This document shows, in pieces, positions 41,036 through 49,783 of a DNA stretch of 64,000 bases. Source of the stretch: Streptomyces radicis. Lineage in GTDB: Bacteria; Actinomycetota; Actinomycetes; Streptomycetales; Streptomycetaceae. A program made the position numbers and the translations under genes. The stretch lies in NCBI RefSeq assembly GCF_003626575.1, contig NZ_RBDY01000015.1, positions 94,586 through 158,585 on the forward strand, written 5' to 3'. The stretch's first letter is position 1. The number at the start of each line of letters is the position of its first letter. Under the pieces are notes generated by a model. That model did not search any database and had not been told where the DNA came from. It saw only the letters and a program-made list of their open reading frames with translations.

Positions 41036-43759
41036 ATGCAATTCAGGATCCTGGGCACCATGGAGATCACCGACCGCAGCCGTTCGATTCAGCTCAGAGG
41101 AATGACTCAGAGAGCGGTGCTCGGCTATCTGCTGCTTCATGCCAATGAAACCGTGGCAACCAGTCATTTATTGCGGGCGCTGTGGGGGGATAAACCACCG
41201 ATCACCGCACGCAAGATGCTTCAGAACGCGGTCGCGGGGCTGCGCCGCCGACTGGATGTCAGGGACGCGCGGCAGGTTTCCCTGCTGACGCACGCGCCGG
41301 GGTATCTGCTGCGCGTCGACCCGGAGCGGGTGGACTGGTTCCGTTTCCGCGGCGGGGCCGAGCAGGGCCGGGCGGAGCTGGCGGTGGGCGCGTGGGGGGC
41401 GGCCGCCACGCTGCTGCGGGAGGCGCTGGACCTGTGGCGCGGCCCGCTGCTGGCCGACCTGGCCGAGGTCGGCGTCGACTGGCCCGAGTTGGCCACCGCG
41501 GAGGGCATGCGGCTCGCGGTGCTCGAGGACTGCGCGGAGGCGGAGCTGGCGATCGGCCGCCACCACGAGGTGATCGACGAGCTGGCCGCCGCCGCCGAGG
41601 CGGCGCCGCGCAGGGAGCGGCTGTGCGGGCTCCTGATGATGGCCCTCTACCGGAGCGGTCGGCAGGCCGACGCGCTCGAGGCCTATCGGCGGACGCGGAC
41701 GGTGCTCGTGGACGAGCTGGGCCTCGACCCGGGGCACGAGCTGCGGGAGTTGGAGCGTTCCATCCTCAACCACGATCCGTCCCTCGCCCTGTTGGCGGCC
41801 GGCGGAACGGCCGTTTCGCTGCGCAGCGCGCCCGCCGACAGGACGGGGCCCGCCGATGTCGCGGCGGACGGGGCGGACGCGCGGCCCGGCGCGGCGGCCC
41901 GGGCCACGCACGAGCCCGTGCCCGGGGGTGACGCGCGGGCCGCGGGGCCCGAGCGTGGGGCGGGCGGCGCCGCGGTGGAGCGCAAGTGGGTGAGCGTGCT
42001 GCTGGTGCGGGCCCAGGAGGGCGACGGTGGCGAGGCGCAGGACCCGGAGGACGCCGCGGAGGGGACGCGGCGGGTCACCGCCGCGGTGCGTGAGGAGGTC
42101 GACCGGTACGGCGGGGTGCTGCACGGCCGGATGGGGTCGGTGTGGCTTGCGCTGTTCGGCGTGGAGCGGAACCGCGAGGACGACGCCCAACGCGCGGTGC
42201 GGGCCGGTCTTGCGATCCGCGACCGTGTCGCGGCGCGGCAGTCGGCCGACGCCGGGCTCGAGCCCGGGCCCAGGGCCGCGGTGGCCACCGGGGAGGTGCT
42301 GGTGACGCGGGGCCGGGAGCCGGAGTGCGACGCCGGGACGCCCGAGGTGGCCGGTGGGGTGCTCGATGTCGGGATGCGGCTGCTGATGCTGGCCTCCCCG
42401 CGTGAGGTACGGGTGTGCGACGCGACCCGGCAGATGAGCGAGGCCGCCTTCGTCCACGAGGCGTCCCCGCAGCCGATGGGCGGCTGGGGGGTGACGGGGA
42501 TCAGGGAGTGCCGCGTTCCCGACCAGCCGACGCCGCCGTTCGTGGAGCGCGAGCGGGAGTTGGAGATCCTCCAGGGCCTGCTGGGGGACGTCCTGCGCCG
42601 CCGCAGGCCGCAGCTGGCCGCGGTGGTGGGCGAGGCCGGTGTCGGCAAGAGCCGCCTGGTCGCCGAGCTCGGCCGGACGGTGGGCGACGTGGCGGACGGC
42701 TTCCGCTTCGTGCTCGGCCGCACCTCGTCCTTCCCCACGAACACGCCCTTCGGCCCGCTCGCCGAGGTGGTCAGGTCGCTCCTCGGCGTGCTGCACACCG
42801 ACTCGCCGACGGTCGTCGAGGGGCGGCTGCTGCACACGGTGCGGCGCCTGGTCGGCCCCGGCGAGACCGCGGCCAGGCTGCTGCCGCACCTGCGTCCGCT
42901 GGCCGGGCTGACCCCGGGCCCGCGGCCGCGCGGCGGCACCCCCGAGGCGTTCGCGGCATGGCGCCGCTTCATCGAGGAGGCGGCGACCGAACAGCCGTTG
43001 GTGATGGTCTTCGAGGACCTGGACCGGGCCGAGACGCCGATGATCGAGTTCGTCCAGGAGCTGATCGTGAACACCCGTCCCGTGCCGGTGCTCATCGTGG
43101 CGACGGCCCGCCCGGTGCACGGCCAGCCGAGGCCCTGCCAGCACGGCGGCCTCCGGGACTCGACCACCCTGCTGCTCGACCCGCTGTCGGACACGGGCGC
43201 CGCGTTCCTGCTCTCCTCGCTGCTGCCTTCGCACCGCCCGGGCGACCAGCCGCTCGACGCCCGCCATCCGCTGGTGGCGAGCATCGGCGGCAACCCCCTG
43301 TTCGCCGTGGAGTACGCGCGAGCGCTGCGGGACGGCCCGCCCGACCGGGAGATACCGACCCCGCCCGCGGTGCGCAGCATCATCGCGGCCCGGCTCGACA
43401 CCCTGCCCCGTGGGGCCAAGGCGGTGCTCCAGGACGCGGCGATCTTCGGCGCCTCGGTGGACGCGGTGGCGTTGGCCGCGGTCGGCGGCCGGAGCTGGAT
43501 CGAGGTGCGTCGGCACCTGGAGGGCCTGGAGCGCGGGGAGTTCCTGCGGCGCAACGGGCGGGTGTCGGTGACCGGCGACCCCGAGTACGACTTCCAGCAG
43601 GTGGTGGTGCGGGAGGTGGCGTACGCGCAGCTGCCGCGTGAGGTCAGGTCGGCGAAGCACAGCCGGGCCGCGCGGTGGCTGGAGATGCGGGAGGCCGAGC
43701 GGGTCGCGCCGCGCGCCCCCCGCCCCAGGGCCGCGCCGCTCGCCGCCCCGGCCGGATAG
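41036..43759 (+). CDS. SARP regulator fused to cyclase-like and ATPase domains (PimR type), with TTA codon
   Basis: 907 residues; GGAGG precedes the ATG. Residues 1-95 are an OmpR-like winged helix (MQFRILGTMEITDRSRSIQL, LLRALWGDKPPITARKMLQN). Residues about 96-250 are the BTAD domain (DWFRFRGGAEQGRAELAVGA, AYRRTRTVLVDELGLDPGHE). Residues about 315-500 resemble a degenerate nucleotide-cyclase domain (RYGGVLHGRMGSVWLALFGV). From about 510 an ATPase follows, with Walker A VVGEAGVGKSRLV and Walker B PLVMVFEDLDRAE. The order matches PimR-type activators of polyketide clusters. Codon 45 (41168-41170) is TTA, so translation should depend on the bldA tRNA and be tied to development. Confidence 0.9.
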   Translation: MQFRILGTMEITDRSRSIQLRGMTQRAVLGYLLLHANETVATSHLLRALWGDKPPITARKMLQNAVAGLRRRLDVRDARQVSLLTHAPGYLLRVDPERVDWFRFRGGAEQGRAELAVGAWGAAATLLREALDLWRGPLLADLAEVGVDWPELATAEGMRLAVLEDCAEAELAIGRHHEVIDELAAAAEAAPRRERLCGLLMMALYRSGRQADALEAYRRTRTVLVDELGLDPGHELRELERSILNHDPSLALLAAGGTAVSLRSAPADRTGPADVAADGADARPGAAARATHEPVPGGDARAAGPERGAGGAAVERKWVSVLLVRAQEGDGGEAQDPEDAAEGTRRVTAAVREEVDRYGGVLHGRMGSVWLALFGVERNREDDAQRAVRAGLAIRDRVAARQSADAGLEPGPRAAVATGEVLVTRGREPECDAGTPEVAGGVLDVGMRLLMLASPREVRVCDATRQMSEAAFVHEASPQPMGGWGVTGIRECRVPDQPTPPFVERERELEILQGLLGDVLRRRRPQLAAVVGEAGVGKSRLVAELGRTVGDVADGFRFVLGRTSSFPTNTPFGPLAEVVRSLLGVLHTDSPTVVEGRLLHTVRRLVGPGETAARLLPHLRPLAGLTPGPRPRGGTPEAFAAWRRFIEEAATEQPLVMVFEDLDRAETPMIEFVQELIVNTRPVPVLIVATARPVHGQPRPCQHGGLRDSTTLLLDPLSDTGAAFLLSSLLPSHRPGDQPLDARHPLVASIGGNPLFAVEYARALRDGPPDREIPTPPAVRSIIAARLDTLPRGAKAVLQDAAIFGASVDAVALAAVGGRSWIEVRRHLEGLERGEFLRRNGRVSVTGDPEYDFQQVVVREVAYAQLPREVRSAKHSRAARWLEMREAERVAPRAPRPRAAPLAAPAG

Positions 43760-43765
43760 GCCGAC

Positions 43766-43790
43766 GGCGCCCCGGGCACGCCGGGGCGCC
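43766..43790. terminator. Bidirectional hairpin terminator
   Basis: GGCGCCCCGG-GCACG-CCGGGGCGCC, a perfect 10-bp stem between the convergent SARP and kinase genes. Confidence 0.75.
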
Positions 43791-43804
43791 GGGCGCGGCG
43801 CGGC

Positions 43805-44767
43805 TCAGGCCGGGCCAGGGCCCGCCGGGCCCGGGTCCTCGGCCAGCAGGACCGCGCCGTGCAGGGAGGACAGGCCGCCGAGCACCGCGGGACCCACCGG
43901 GGGCGGCGGGTGGCCCGGCCTGGCGAGGCCGCGGGCGTGGTCGGCGACCGCGGCCACGAAGCCCGGCAGCCCGTCGGCGAACCCGCCGCCGACCAACGCC
44001 CGGTCGGGGGCGAGCAGTTCGCCGAGCGAGACGATGGCGGCCCCGAGCGCGGCGCAGCTCTCGTCCACGGCGGCCACCGCCCATGGCGCACGGGCGGCGA
44101 ACGCCTCACGCAGCGCGGCGAACGGCACCTCGCCGCCGGTGCCGCGCAGCCTGGCGGCCCGCCGCAGGGTGGCGGGTCCCGCGGCCACCGCCTGGAGGCA
44201 GCCGCGCCGCCCGCAGCCGCAGCGCGGCCCCGCCCTGTCCACGATCAGATGCCCGATCTCGCTCGACCCCCGGCCGAGCCCGGGGCAGGGGCGGCCGCCC
44301 AGCACGATCCCGCCGCCGATGCCGGTGCCGACGCCGAGGTAGACCAGGTTCGCGCAGCCGGTGGCGTGCGCCTCCGCGAGGGCCGCGAGGTCGCCGTCGT
44401 CCGCCCAGGCGACCCGGGCGGCGGGGAACAGGGCGCGCAGCGAGGCGCCGAAGTCCAGGCCGGTCCATGACGGTCGGCCCGGCCAGGTGACGACCCGTCC
44501 GGCGGGGTCGACGGTGCCAGGCATGGCGACGCCGACGGAGGCGACGGGCGCGTCCCAGCGGTCGCGCAACGCCCGTACCCGCTCGGCGAGCGCCGCCAGA
44601 TCGCGGTCCGCGTCGCCGGTTTCCGGCCAGCGGAAGACGTCTTCCCAGGCGTCTTCCCAGGCGTCGGCCCGGTCGTTCCCCCGGCCCCGCGCGCCGTCGG
44701 CGACGGCGCGCAGGGCGACCTTGGTGCCGCCGATGTCGATGCCGAGGCGGCCGGTGGGCGCGTTCAT
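43805..44767 (-). CDS. rifN: ROK-family sugar kinase, probable kanosamine 6-kinase (RifN-like)
   Basis: 320 residues. ATP-binding LGIDIGGTKVALRAV, catalytic region VTWPGRPSWTGLDFGAS with WADDGDLAAL, phosphate loop LGVGTGIGGGIVLGGR, and the zinc motif CGCGRRGCLQ with the preceding GHL (ROK signature). In rifamycin biosynthesis RifN phosphorylates kanosamine at C6 to start the aminoshikimate route to AHBA. The neighbours (aminodehydroquinate dehydratase 7 bases upstream, AHBA synthase divergent) support the same role here. The symbol is that of the rifamycin homologue. Confidence 0.83.
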   Translation of the reverse strand: MNAPTGRLGIDIGGTKVALRAVADGARGRGNDRADAWEDAWEDVFRWPETGDADRDLAALAERVRALRDRWDAPVASVGVAMPGTVDPAGRVVTWPGRPSWTGLDFGASLRALFPAARVAWADDGDLAALAEAHATGCANLVYLGVGTGIGGGIVLGGRPCPGLGRGSSEIGHLIVDRAGPRCGCGRRGCLQAVAAGPATLRRAARLRGTGGEVPFAALREAFAARAPWAVAAVDESCAALGAAIVSLGELLAPDRALVGGGFADGLPGFVAAVADHARGLARPGHPPPPVGPAVLGGLSSLHGAVLLAEDPGPAGPGPA

Positions 44768-44774
44768 CGACGGG

Positions 44775-45209
44775 TCAGCCGTCCACCACGCCCAGCAGGG
44801 CGCGGGCGGCCAGCCGGTAGCCGAGCGCGCCGAGGCCGACGATGACGCCGCTGGCCAGGGGCGCGATGACGGACTCGTGCCGGAACCGCTCGCGCGCCCA
44901 GACGTTCGACAGGTGGACCTCGATCCATGGCCTGGGGTAGTTGGCCAGCGCGTCGCGCAGGCTCCAGCCCGCGATCATCAACGCCCCCGGGTTGACGATG
45001 GCGCCCACCGTGTCGTAGCTGTCCTGGATCGCGTGGATCAGCTCGCCCTCGGATTCGTGCTGGACGGCGACGACCTTCCAGCCGCGCTCGGCGACCTCAT
45101 CGCCGACCGCCTGCTCCACATCGGCGAGCGTGGCGGTCCCGTACACCTCGGGCTCACGCTTTCCTAGAATTCCTAGATTCGGGCCGTTCAGCAGCAGTAT
45201 GTCGCTCAA
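44775..45209 (-). CDS. rifJ: Aminodehydroquinate dehydratase (type II dehydroquinase, RifJ-like)
   Basis: 144 residues, the normal length of type II dehydroquinases. Start is a TTG at 45209 with GAGGTG six bases upstream; no in-frame ATG or GTG fits. Motifs: ILLLNGPNLGILGKREPEVY with the catalytic Tyr, QHESEGELIHAIQD with catalytic Glu/His region, EVHLSNVWARERFRHESVIA. The usual NPGAxTH segment reads NPGALMIAGWSLRDAL, a difference that may mark the amino-substrate branch. It converts aminodehydroquinate to aminodehydroshikimate, the substrate of AHBA synthase. Same operon as the kanosamine kinase. Confidence 0.87.
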   Translation of the reverse strand: MSDILLLNGPNLGILGKREPEVYGTATLADVEQAVGDEVAERGWKVVAVQHESEGELIHAIQDSYDTVGAIVNPGALMIAGWSLRDALANYPRPWIEVHLSNVWARERFRHESVIAPLASGVIVGLGALGYRLAARALLGVVDG

Positions 45210-45335
45210 TGGTCACCTCGCCGGGCAATTGAAAGGGCCTTTATTTGGAATGGCGGATTGTCGCGTCGTTGATGCGTCGAAGGTATAGCAGCGAGCTTCT
45301 TCGGCACAGCGATGATCCGCGATCCCATGGAAATC

Positions 45336-45365
45336 AAGGGGACATGTAGGGGGATCCTTAGGGGG
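45336..45365. promoter_or_regulatory. Triple heptamer repeat in the AHBA divergent promoter
   Basis: AAGGGGA (45336), TAGGGGG (45347) and TAGGGGG (45359) are spaced 11 and 12 bases. The site lies between the minus-strand dehydratase-kinase pair and the AHBA synthase gene. SARP activators bind direct heptamers about 11 bp apart, so the cluster's SARP is the natural candidate. The same phasing occurs before the PKS gene. Confidence 0.6.
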
Positions 45366-45465
45366 TGTTCTCGTTTATCGCGAGCGGGGTAGCATGCCGC
45401 ACGTGCGATGGCCGGCATCCACATTCACCCGTCGTTGTGCCGTATCCATTCTCGCGAGGAGAATC

Positions 45466-46632
45466 ATGAGTGATCCCGCACGTCAGGCACCGGAATTCCC
45501 GGCCTGGCCCCAGTTCGACGAGGCGGAGCGGGCGGGGCTGATCCGCGCGCTCGAGCAAGGACAGTGGTGGCGCAACGGCGGCAGCGAGGTCGACACCTTC
45601 GAGCGGGAGTTCGCGGCGTACCACGGCTCCCCCTACGCCTTGGCCGTCACCAACGGGACGCACGCCCTCGAGCTGGCCCTCGAGGTCCTCGGCGTCGGCC
45701 CCGGCACCGAGGTCATCGTCCCGGCGTTCACGTTCATCTCGTCATCCCAGGCCGCCCAGCGCCTCGGCGCCGTCGCCGTCCCCGTGGACGTCGACCCCGA
45801 GACGTACTGCATCGACGTGGCAGCGGCCGAGGCGGCGATCACCCCGCGGACCCGGGCGATCATGCCGGTGCACATGGCGGGCCACTTCTCCGACATGGAC
45901 GCGCTCGAGAAGCTCTCCGCCGACTCGGGCGTGCGGCTGATCCAGGACGCCGCGCACGCGCACGGGGCGCAGTGGCAGGGCAAGCGCGTCGGCGAGCTGG
46001 GCTCGGTCGCGGCGTTCAGCTTCCAGAACGGCAAGCTGATGACGGCCGGCGAGGGGGGCGCCGTCACCTTCCCCGAGAGCGAGCTGTACGAGGAGGCGTT
46101 CCTGCGGCACAGCTGCGGACGGCCGCGCGACGACCGGACGTACCGGCACCGCACCTCGGGCTCCAACTTCCGGCTCAACGAGTTCTCCGCCTCGGTGCTG
46201 CGGGCACAGCTGGCCAGGCTCGACGGGCAGATCGAGACCAGGGAGCTGCGCTGGCCGCTGCTTGCCGACCTGCTCGCCGAGATCCCCGGCGTGATCCCGC
46301 AGGGCCGCGACCGGCGGGCCGACAGGAACCCGCACTACATGGCGATGTTCCGCATCCCCGGCATCACCGAGGAGCGCCGCAACGCGCTGGTGGACGCGCT
46401 GATCGAGCGGGGGCTACCCGCGTTCGCCGCGTTCCGCGCGATCTACCGGTGCGACGGATTCTGGGAGACCGCGGCACCGAGCGAGTCGGTGGACGACATC
46501 GCCCGACGCTGCCCCAACTCCGAGGCGATCAACGCCGACTGCGTCTGGCTGCACCACAGGACCCTGCTGGGCACCGAGCGGCAGATGCACGACATCGCGA
46601 CCATCGTGGCCGACACCCTGGCCGAGGCGTGA
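45466..46632 (+). CDS. rifK: 3-Amino-5-hydroxybenzoic acid (AHBA) synthase
   Basis: 388 residues, the same length as RifK. ATG at 45466 with GAGGAG before it. A PLP enzyme of the DegT/DnrJ/EryC1 aminotransferase fold: GSEVDTFEREFAAYHGSPYA, TNGTHALELALEVL, VIVPAFTFISSSQAAQRLGA, IQDAAHAHGAQW. Lys190 in SFQNGKLMTAGEGGA forms the PLP Schiff base. It aromatises aminodehydroshikimate to AHBA, the starter unit of ansamycins, and is the marker gene of such clusters. The RifL-type gene overlaps its stop by four bases (GTGA). Confidence 0.95.
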   Translation: MSDPARQAPEFPAWPQFDEAERAGLIRALEQGQWWRNGGSEVDTFEREFAAYHGSPYALAVTNGTHALELALEVLGVGPGTEVIVPAFTFISSSQAAQRLGAVAVPVDVDPETYCIDVAAAEAAITPRTRAIMPVHMAGHFSDMDALEKLSADSGVRLIQDAAHAHGAQWQGKRVGELGSVAAFSFQNGKLMTAGEGGAVTFPESELYEEAFLRHSCGRPRDDRTYRHRTSGSNFRLNEFSASVLRAQLARLDGQIETRELRWPLLADLLAEIPGVIPQGRDRRADRNPHYMAMFRIPGITEERRNALVDALIERGLPAFAAFRAIYRCDGFWETAAPSESVDDIARRCPNSEAINADCVWLHHRTLLGTERQMHDIATIVADTLAEA

Positions 46633-47783
46633 ACGCCCCCGCGGGCGCCCCCGCGCGCGCCGCGGGCGGCGGGCCCGTGCGGGTGGCGCTCGTCGGCCTC
46701 GGCTGGGCGGGGCGGTCGATCTGGCTGCCCCGGCTCCGCGAGCACCCGGCGTACACGGTCACGGCCGTGGCCGATCCCGACCCGGCCGCCCGCGCGGCGG
46801 CCGTCGCCGCGCACGCGGGCGCGCGCGCCCTGGCGGGGGTGGCCGAGCTGACGCCCGAGGTGGCCGACCTGGCCGTGGTGGCGGTGCCCAACCACCTGCA
46901 CGCGCCGGTGGCCGCCGAGCTGCTGGGCCGCGGCATCCCGGTGTTCGTGGAGAAGCCCGTCTGCCTCACCTCGGCTGAGGCCGACCTGCTCGCGGCGGCC
47001 GAGCGCGCGGGCGGGGCGGTGCTGCTCGCCGGGAGCGCGGCCCGCTACCGGGCCGACGTGCGGGCGCTGCACGCGCTCGCCGGGGACCTCGGCACCGTGC
47101 GGCACATCGAGGCGGCGTGGGTGCGGGCCAGCGGGGTGCCGGACGCGGGCGGCTGGTTCACCGACCTGCGGCGGGCCGGTGGCGGCGCGCTGCTCGACCT
47201 GGGCTGGCACCTGCTCGACAGCATCGGGCCCCTGCTCGGCGAGGCCGTCTTCGAGCAGGTGGCGGGGACGGTCTCCGACGACTTCGTCAGCAGCGGCTCA
47301 CGGCAGGCCGCCTGGCGGAGGGACGGCGCACCCGGCGGGCCCGCGGCGGCGAACGTGGCGGGCGATGTGGAGGACACCGCGCGCGGCTTCCTGGTCACCG
47401 GGGACGGCGTGTCGGTGTCGCTGCGGGCCAGCTGGGCGTCGCACGAGGCGCGCGACGTGACCCTGATCCGCGTCGAGGGCAGCGCGGGCACGGCGACGCT
47501 GCGCTGCACCTTCGGGTTCAGCCCCAACCGCCAGGAGCGCTCGGAGCTGACCCGGACCAGGGACGGCGAGACGCGACCCGTGGCGGTGCCGGACGAGCCG
47601 GTCGGCGCGGAGTACCTCGGGCAGCTCGACGCGCTGCCCGCGCTGCTGGCCGACCCGTCCTTCAGGGGCCGCGCGGTGGCGGACGCCCGCCGCGCCATCG
47701 GGGTCATCGAGGGGCTCTACACCTCGGCCAGGACCTCCCGCGCGCGCCGGGCCCCTGGACCCGCGGTGCCCGCCGAGGTGTGA
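46629..47783 (+). CDS. rifL: RifL-type oxidoreductase (Gfo/Idh/MocA family)
   Basis: 384 residues from a GTG overlapping the AHBA synthase stop. NAD-binding VRVALVGLGWAGRSIWLPRL, then LAVVAVPNHLHAPVAAELLG and GIPVFVEKPVCLT with the EKP motif. The C-terminal sheet domain includes GGALLDLGWHLLDSIGPLLG. RifL works with RifK in making UDP-kanosamine in the rifamycin pathway; the gene order K-L-M here is the same. The last 20 residues are a low-complexity tail. Confidence 0.9.
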   Translation: MNAPAGAPARAAGGGPVRVALVGLGWAGRSIWLPRLREHPAYTVTAVADPDPAARAAAVAAHAGARALAGVAELTPEVADLAVVAVPNHLHAPVAAELLGRGIPVFVEKPVCLTSAEADLLAAAERAGGAVLLAGSAARYRADVRALHALAGDLGTVRHIEAAWVRASGVPDAGGWFTDLRRAGGGALLDLGWHLLDSIGPLLGEAVFEQVAGTVSDDFVSSGSRQAAWRRDGAPGGPAAANVAGDVEDTARGFLVTGDGVSVSLRASWASHEARDVTLIRVEGSAGTATLRCTFGFSPNRQERSELTRTRDGETRPVAVPDEPVGAEYLGQLDALPALLADPSFRGRAVADARRAIGVIEGLYTSARTSRARRAPGPAVPAEV

Positions 47784-47871
47784 AAGGGCGGCCGGTGCGC
47801 CCGCCCGCCGGGCGCACCGCACGCACGGGCGACAAACGCCCGCAAACCGACTCTCAGCGCGGAGGAACGCG

Positions 47872-48573
47872 ATGGACACCCACCTGATCAGGAACGCGCC
47901 ACATCAGGGCACCGCCGTACCCCCCAGGCCGCGGGCGGTGGTGTTCGACCTCGACGGGGTCCTGGTGGACAGCTTCGACGTGATGCGGGAGGCGTTCACC
48001 ATCGCCTACCGCGAGGTCGTCGGCGAAGGGGAGGCGCCGTTCGACGAGTACAACCGGCACCTGGGCCGGTACTTCCCCGACATCATGCGGATCATGGACC
48101 TGCCGCTCGAGATGGAGGGTCCCTTCGTCCGGGAGAGCTACCGGCTGGCCCACCGGGTGCCCCTGTTCGGCGGGGTGCCCGAGCTGCTGCGGACCCTGCG
48201 GGACCGCGGCCTGCGGCTGGCCGTCGCCACGGGCAAGAGCGGCCCCAGGGCCCGCTCGCTGCTCGAACAGCTCGGCGTGCTCCCGCTGTTCGAGCACGTC
48301 ATCGGCTCGGACGAGGTGGCAAGGCCCAAGCCCGCGCCCGACATCGTGGAGCACGCGCTCGGCCTGCTCGGGGTGTCGGCGGCCGAGGCGCTGATGGTCG
48401 GCGACGCGGTCACCGACCTGGCGAGCGCGCACGGCGCCGGGGTCGCCGCGGTGGCCGCGCTGTGGGGCGAGACCGACGAGGCGGCGCTGCTCGCGGCCGG
48501 TCCCGACGCGGTCCTGCACGCCCCGGCCGAGCTGCTCGCGCTCTGCCCCGCGGTGGCCACGCCGGAGAGCTGA
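47872..48573 (+). CDS. rifM: RifM-type HAD phosphatase
   Basis: 233 residues with GGAGG before the ATG. HAD motif I is VVFDLDGVLVDSFDVM, motif II LAVATGKSGPRARSLL, motif III KPAPDIVEHALGLLG, motif IV MVGDAVTDLASAHGAG. In the rifamycin cluster RifM removes a phosphate group in kanosamine supply. It lies 88 bases downstream of rifL in the same direction. A hairpin follows. Confidence 0.88.
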   Translation: MDTHLIRNAPHQGTAVPPRPRAVVFDLDGVLVDSFDVMREAFTIAYREVVGEGEAPFDEYNRHLGRYFPDIMRIMDLPLEMEGPFVRESYRLAHRVPLFGGVPELLRTLRDRGLRLAVATGKSGPRARSLLEQLGVLPLFEHVIGSDEVARPKPAPDIVEHALGLLGVSAAEALMVGDAVTDLASAHGAGVAAVAALWGETDEAALLAAGPDAVLHAPAELLALCPAVATPES

Positions 48574-48582
48574 CCGGCCCGT

Positions 48583-48607
48583 GGGCGTGCGCCCCGCACG
48601 CACGCCC
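48583..48607. terminator. Hairpin between convergent rifM and rifG homologues
   Basis: GGGCGTGCG (48583-48591) pairs perfectly with CGCACGCCC (48599-48607), 7-base loop. Confidence 0.65.
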
Positions 48608-48652
48608 GCGAGCCGCGCCGACCGGGCCGACCGCGCCTCGCACCGGCCCTGA

Positions 48653-49690
48653 TCAGGGCGTCGCGCGCGGCATCGCCGCCAGGGCGTCGAGCACGACCGC
48701 CTCGGGGACGTCGGAGACCAGCTCCACGCCGTTCGGCCCGTCGAGCACGAACGTCAGGCCACGCGTCGCCTTCTTGTCAAGACGCATCAGGGCGACCAGG
48801 GCCGCGGGGTCGGCGTCCGCGGGGAGCGCGGTGGGCAGCCGGTAGGCGCGGACCACCTCGAGGTGCTCGGCGACCCGCGCCTCCCCGACGCGCCCCAGCG
48901 CGCCCGCCAGCCGCCCGGCGAAGACCGTGCCCACCGCCACCGCCTCCCCGTGCCGCAGCGCGAAGTCGGTGGCGCGCTCCAGCGCGTGGCCCAGCGTGTG
49001 ACCGTAGTTGAGTATGTGCCGCAGACCCGTGTCCCGCTCGTCCGCGCTGACCACGGACGCCTTGAGCGCCACGCTGGCCGCGATCTGCTCGTCGAGCGGC
49101 AGCCCGCGCAGGTCACCGGCGCCGATGAAGTGGCAGCGGGCGATCTCGCCGTAGCCGTTGGTCAACTCCCTCGGCGGCAGGGTGCGCAGGTAGTCCGTGT
49201 CGCACAGGACCGCCTTGGGCTGCCAGTAGGCGCCGACCAGGTTCTTGCCCTCCGGCAGGTTGACCGCCGTCTTGCCGCCGACGCTGGCGTCCACCTGGGC
49301 CAGCAGCGAGGTCGGCAGATGCACCACCGGCACCCCGCGGTGGTAGAGCGCGGCGGCGAGACCGACCGAGTCGGTCGTGGTGCCGCCGCCGATGGAGACC
49401 ACCGCGTCGGTGCGGGTCAGCCCGAACCGGGCGAACGCGCGGCACATCTCCTGCACGCTCGCCAGCGTCTTGTCCTCCTCCCCGTCCCTGGCGCGCAGCA
49501 CCAGCGAGGGAACGCCGGGGTCGGGCACCTCATCGGGCGGGCGGGCCGAGACGACCGCCACCCGGCGGGCGCCGAGCCCCGCGACGATCCCCGGCAGCTC
49601 GTGCCGCGCCCCCGCCCCGATGACGACGGGGTAGGAGAGGCCGCCGAGCGCCACCTCGATCCTGCGGTGTGCCGCTTCCGTCCGTGTCAC
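48653..49690 (-). CDS. rifG: Aminodehydroquinate synthase (AroB-like, RifG type)
   Basis: 345 residues from a GTG at 49690 with AAAGGA 10 bases upstream. AroB-fold motifs: IGGGTTTDSVGLAAALYHRG, VHLPTSLLAQVDASVGGKTA, VNLPEGKNLVGAYWQPKAVL, RHILNYGHTLGHALERATDF with zinc-binding His. It cyclises aminoDAHP to aminodehydroquinate. Primary AroB and RifG cannot be separated by eye; the setting inside an AHBA cluster favours RifG. No aminoDAHP synthase (RifH) gene is in the window. Confidence 0.87.
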   Translation of the reverse strand: MTRTEAAHRRIEVALGGLSYPVVIGAGARHELPGIVAGLGARRVAVVSARPPDEVPDPGVPSLVLRARDGEEDKTLASVQEMCRAFARFGLTRTDAVVSIGGGTTTDSVGLAAALYHRGVPVVHLPTSLLAQVDASVGGKTAVNLPEGKNLVGAYWQPKAVLCDTDYLRTLPPRELTNGYGEIARCHFIGAGDLRGLPLDEQIAASVALKASVVSADERDTGLRHILNYGHTLGHALERATDFALRHGEAVAVGTVFAGRLAGALGRVGEARVAEHLEVVRAYRLPTALPADADPAALVALMRLDKKATRGLTFVLDGPNGVELVSDVPEAVVLDALAAMPRATP

Positions 49691-49783
49691 GTCGTCCACG
49701 TCCTTTCCCGAACGCCGGTTGTCGCAGGTCAACGCAGGTTGTCGCCGTCCCCGCCCGGCGCGGGCCGCGCCGGGCGGCTGCCG

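Noticed and set aside
41168..43660. 830-codon minus-strand frame
   Set aside because: Antisense to the SARP-family regulator; composition is typical of a shadow frame.
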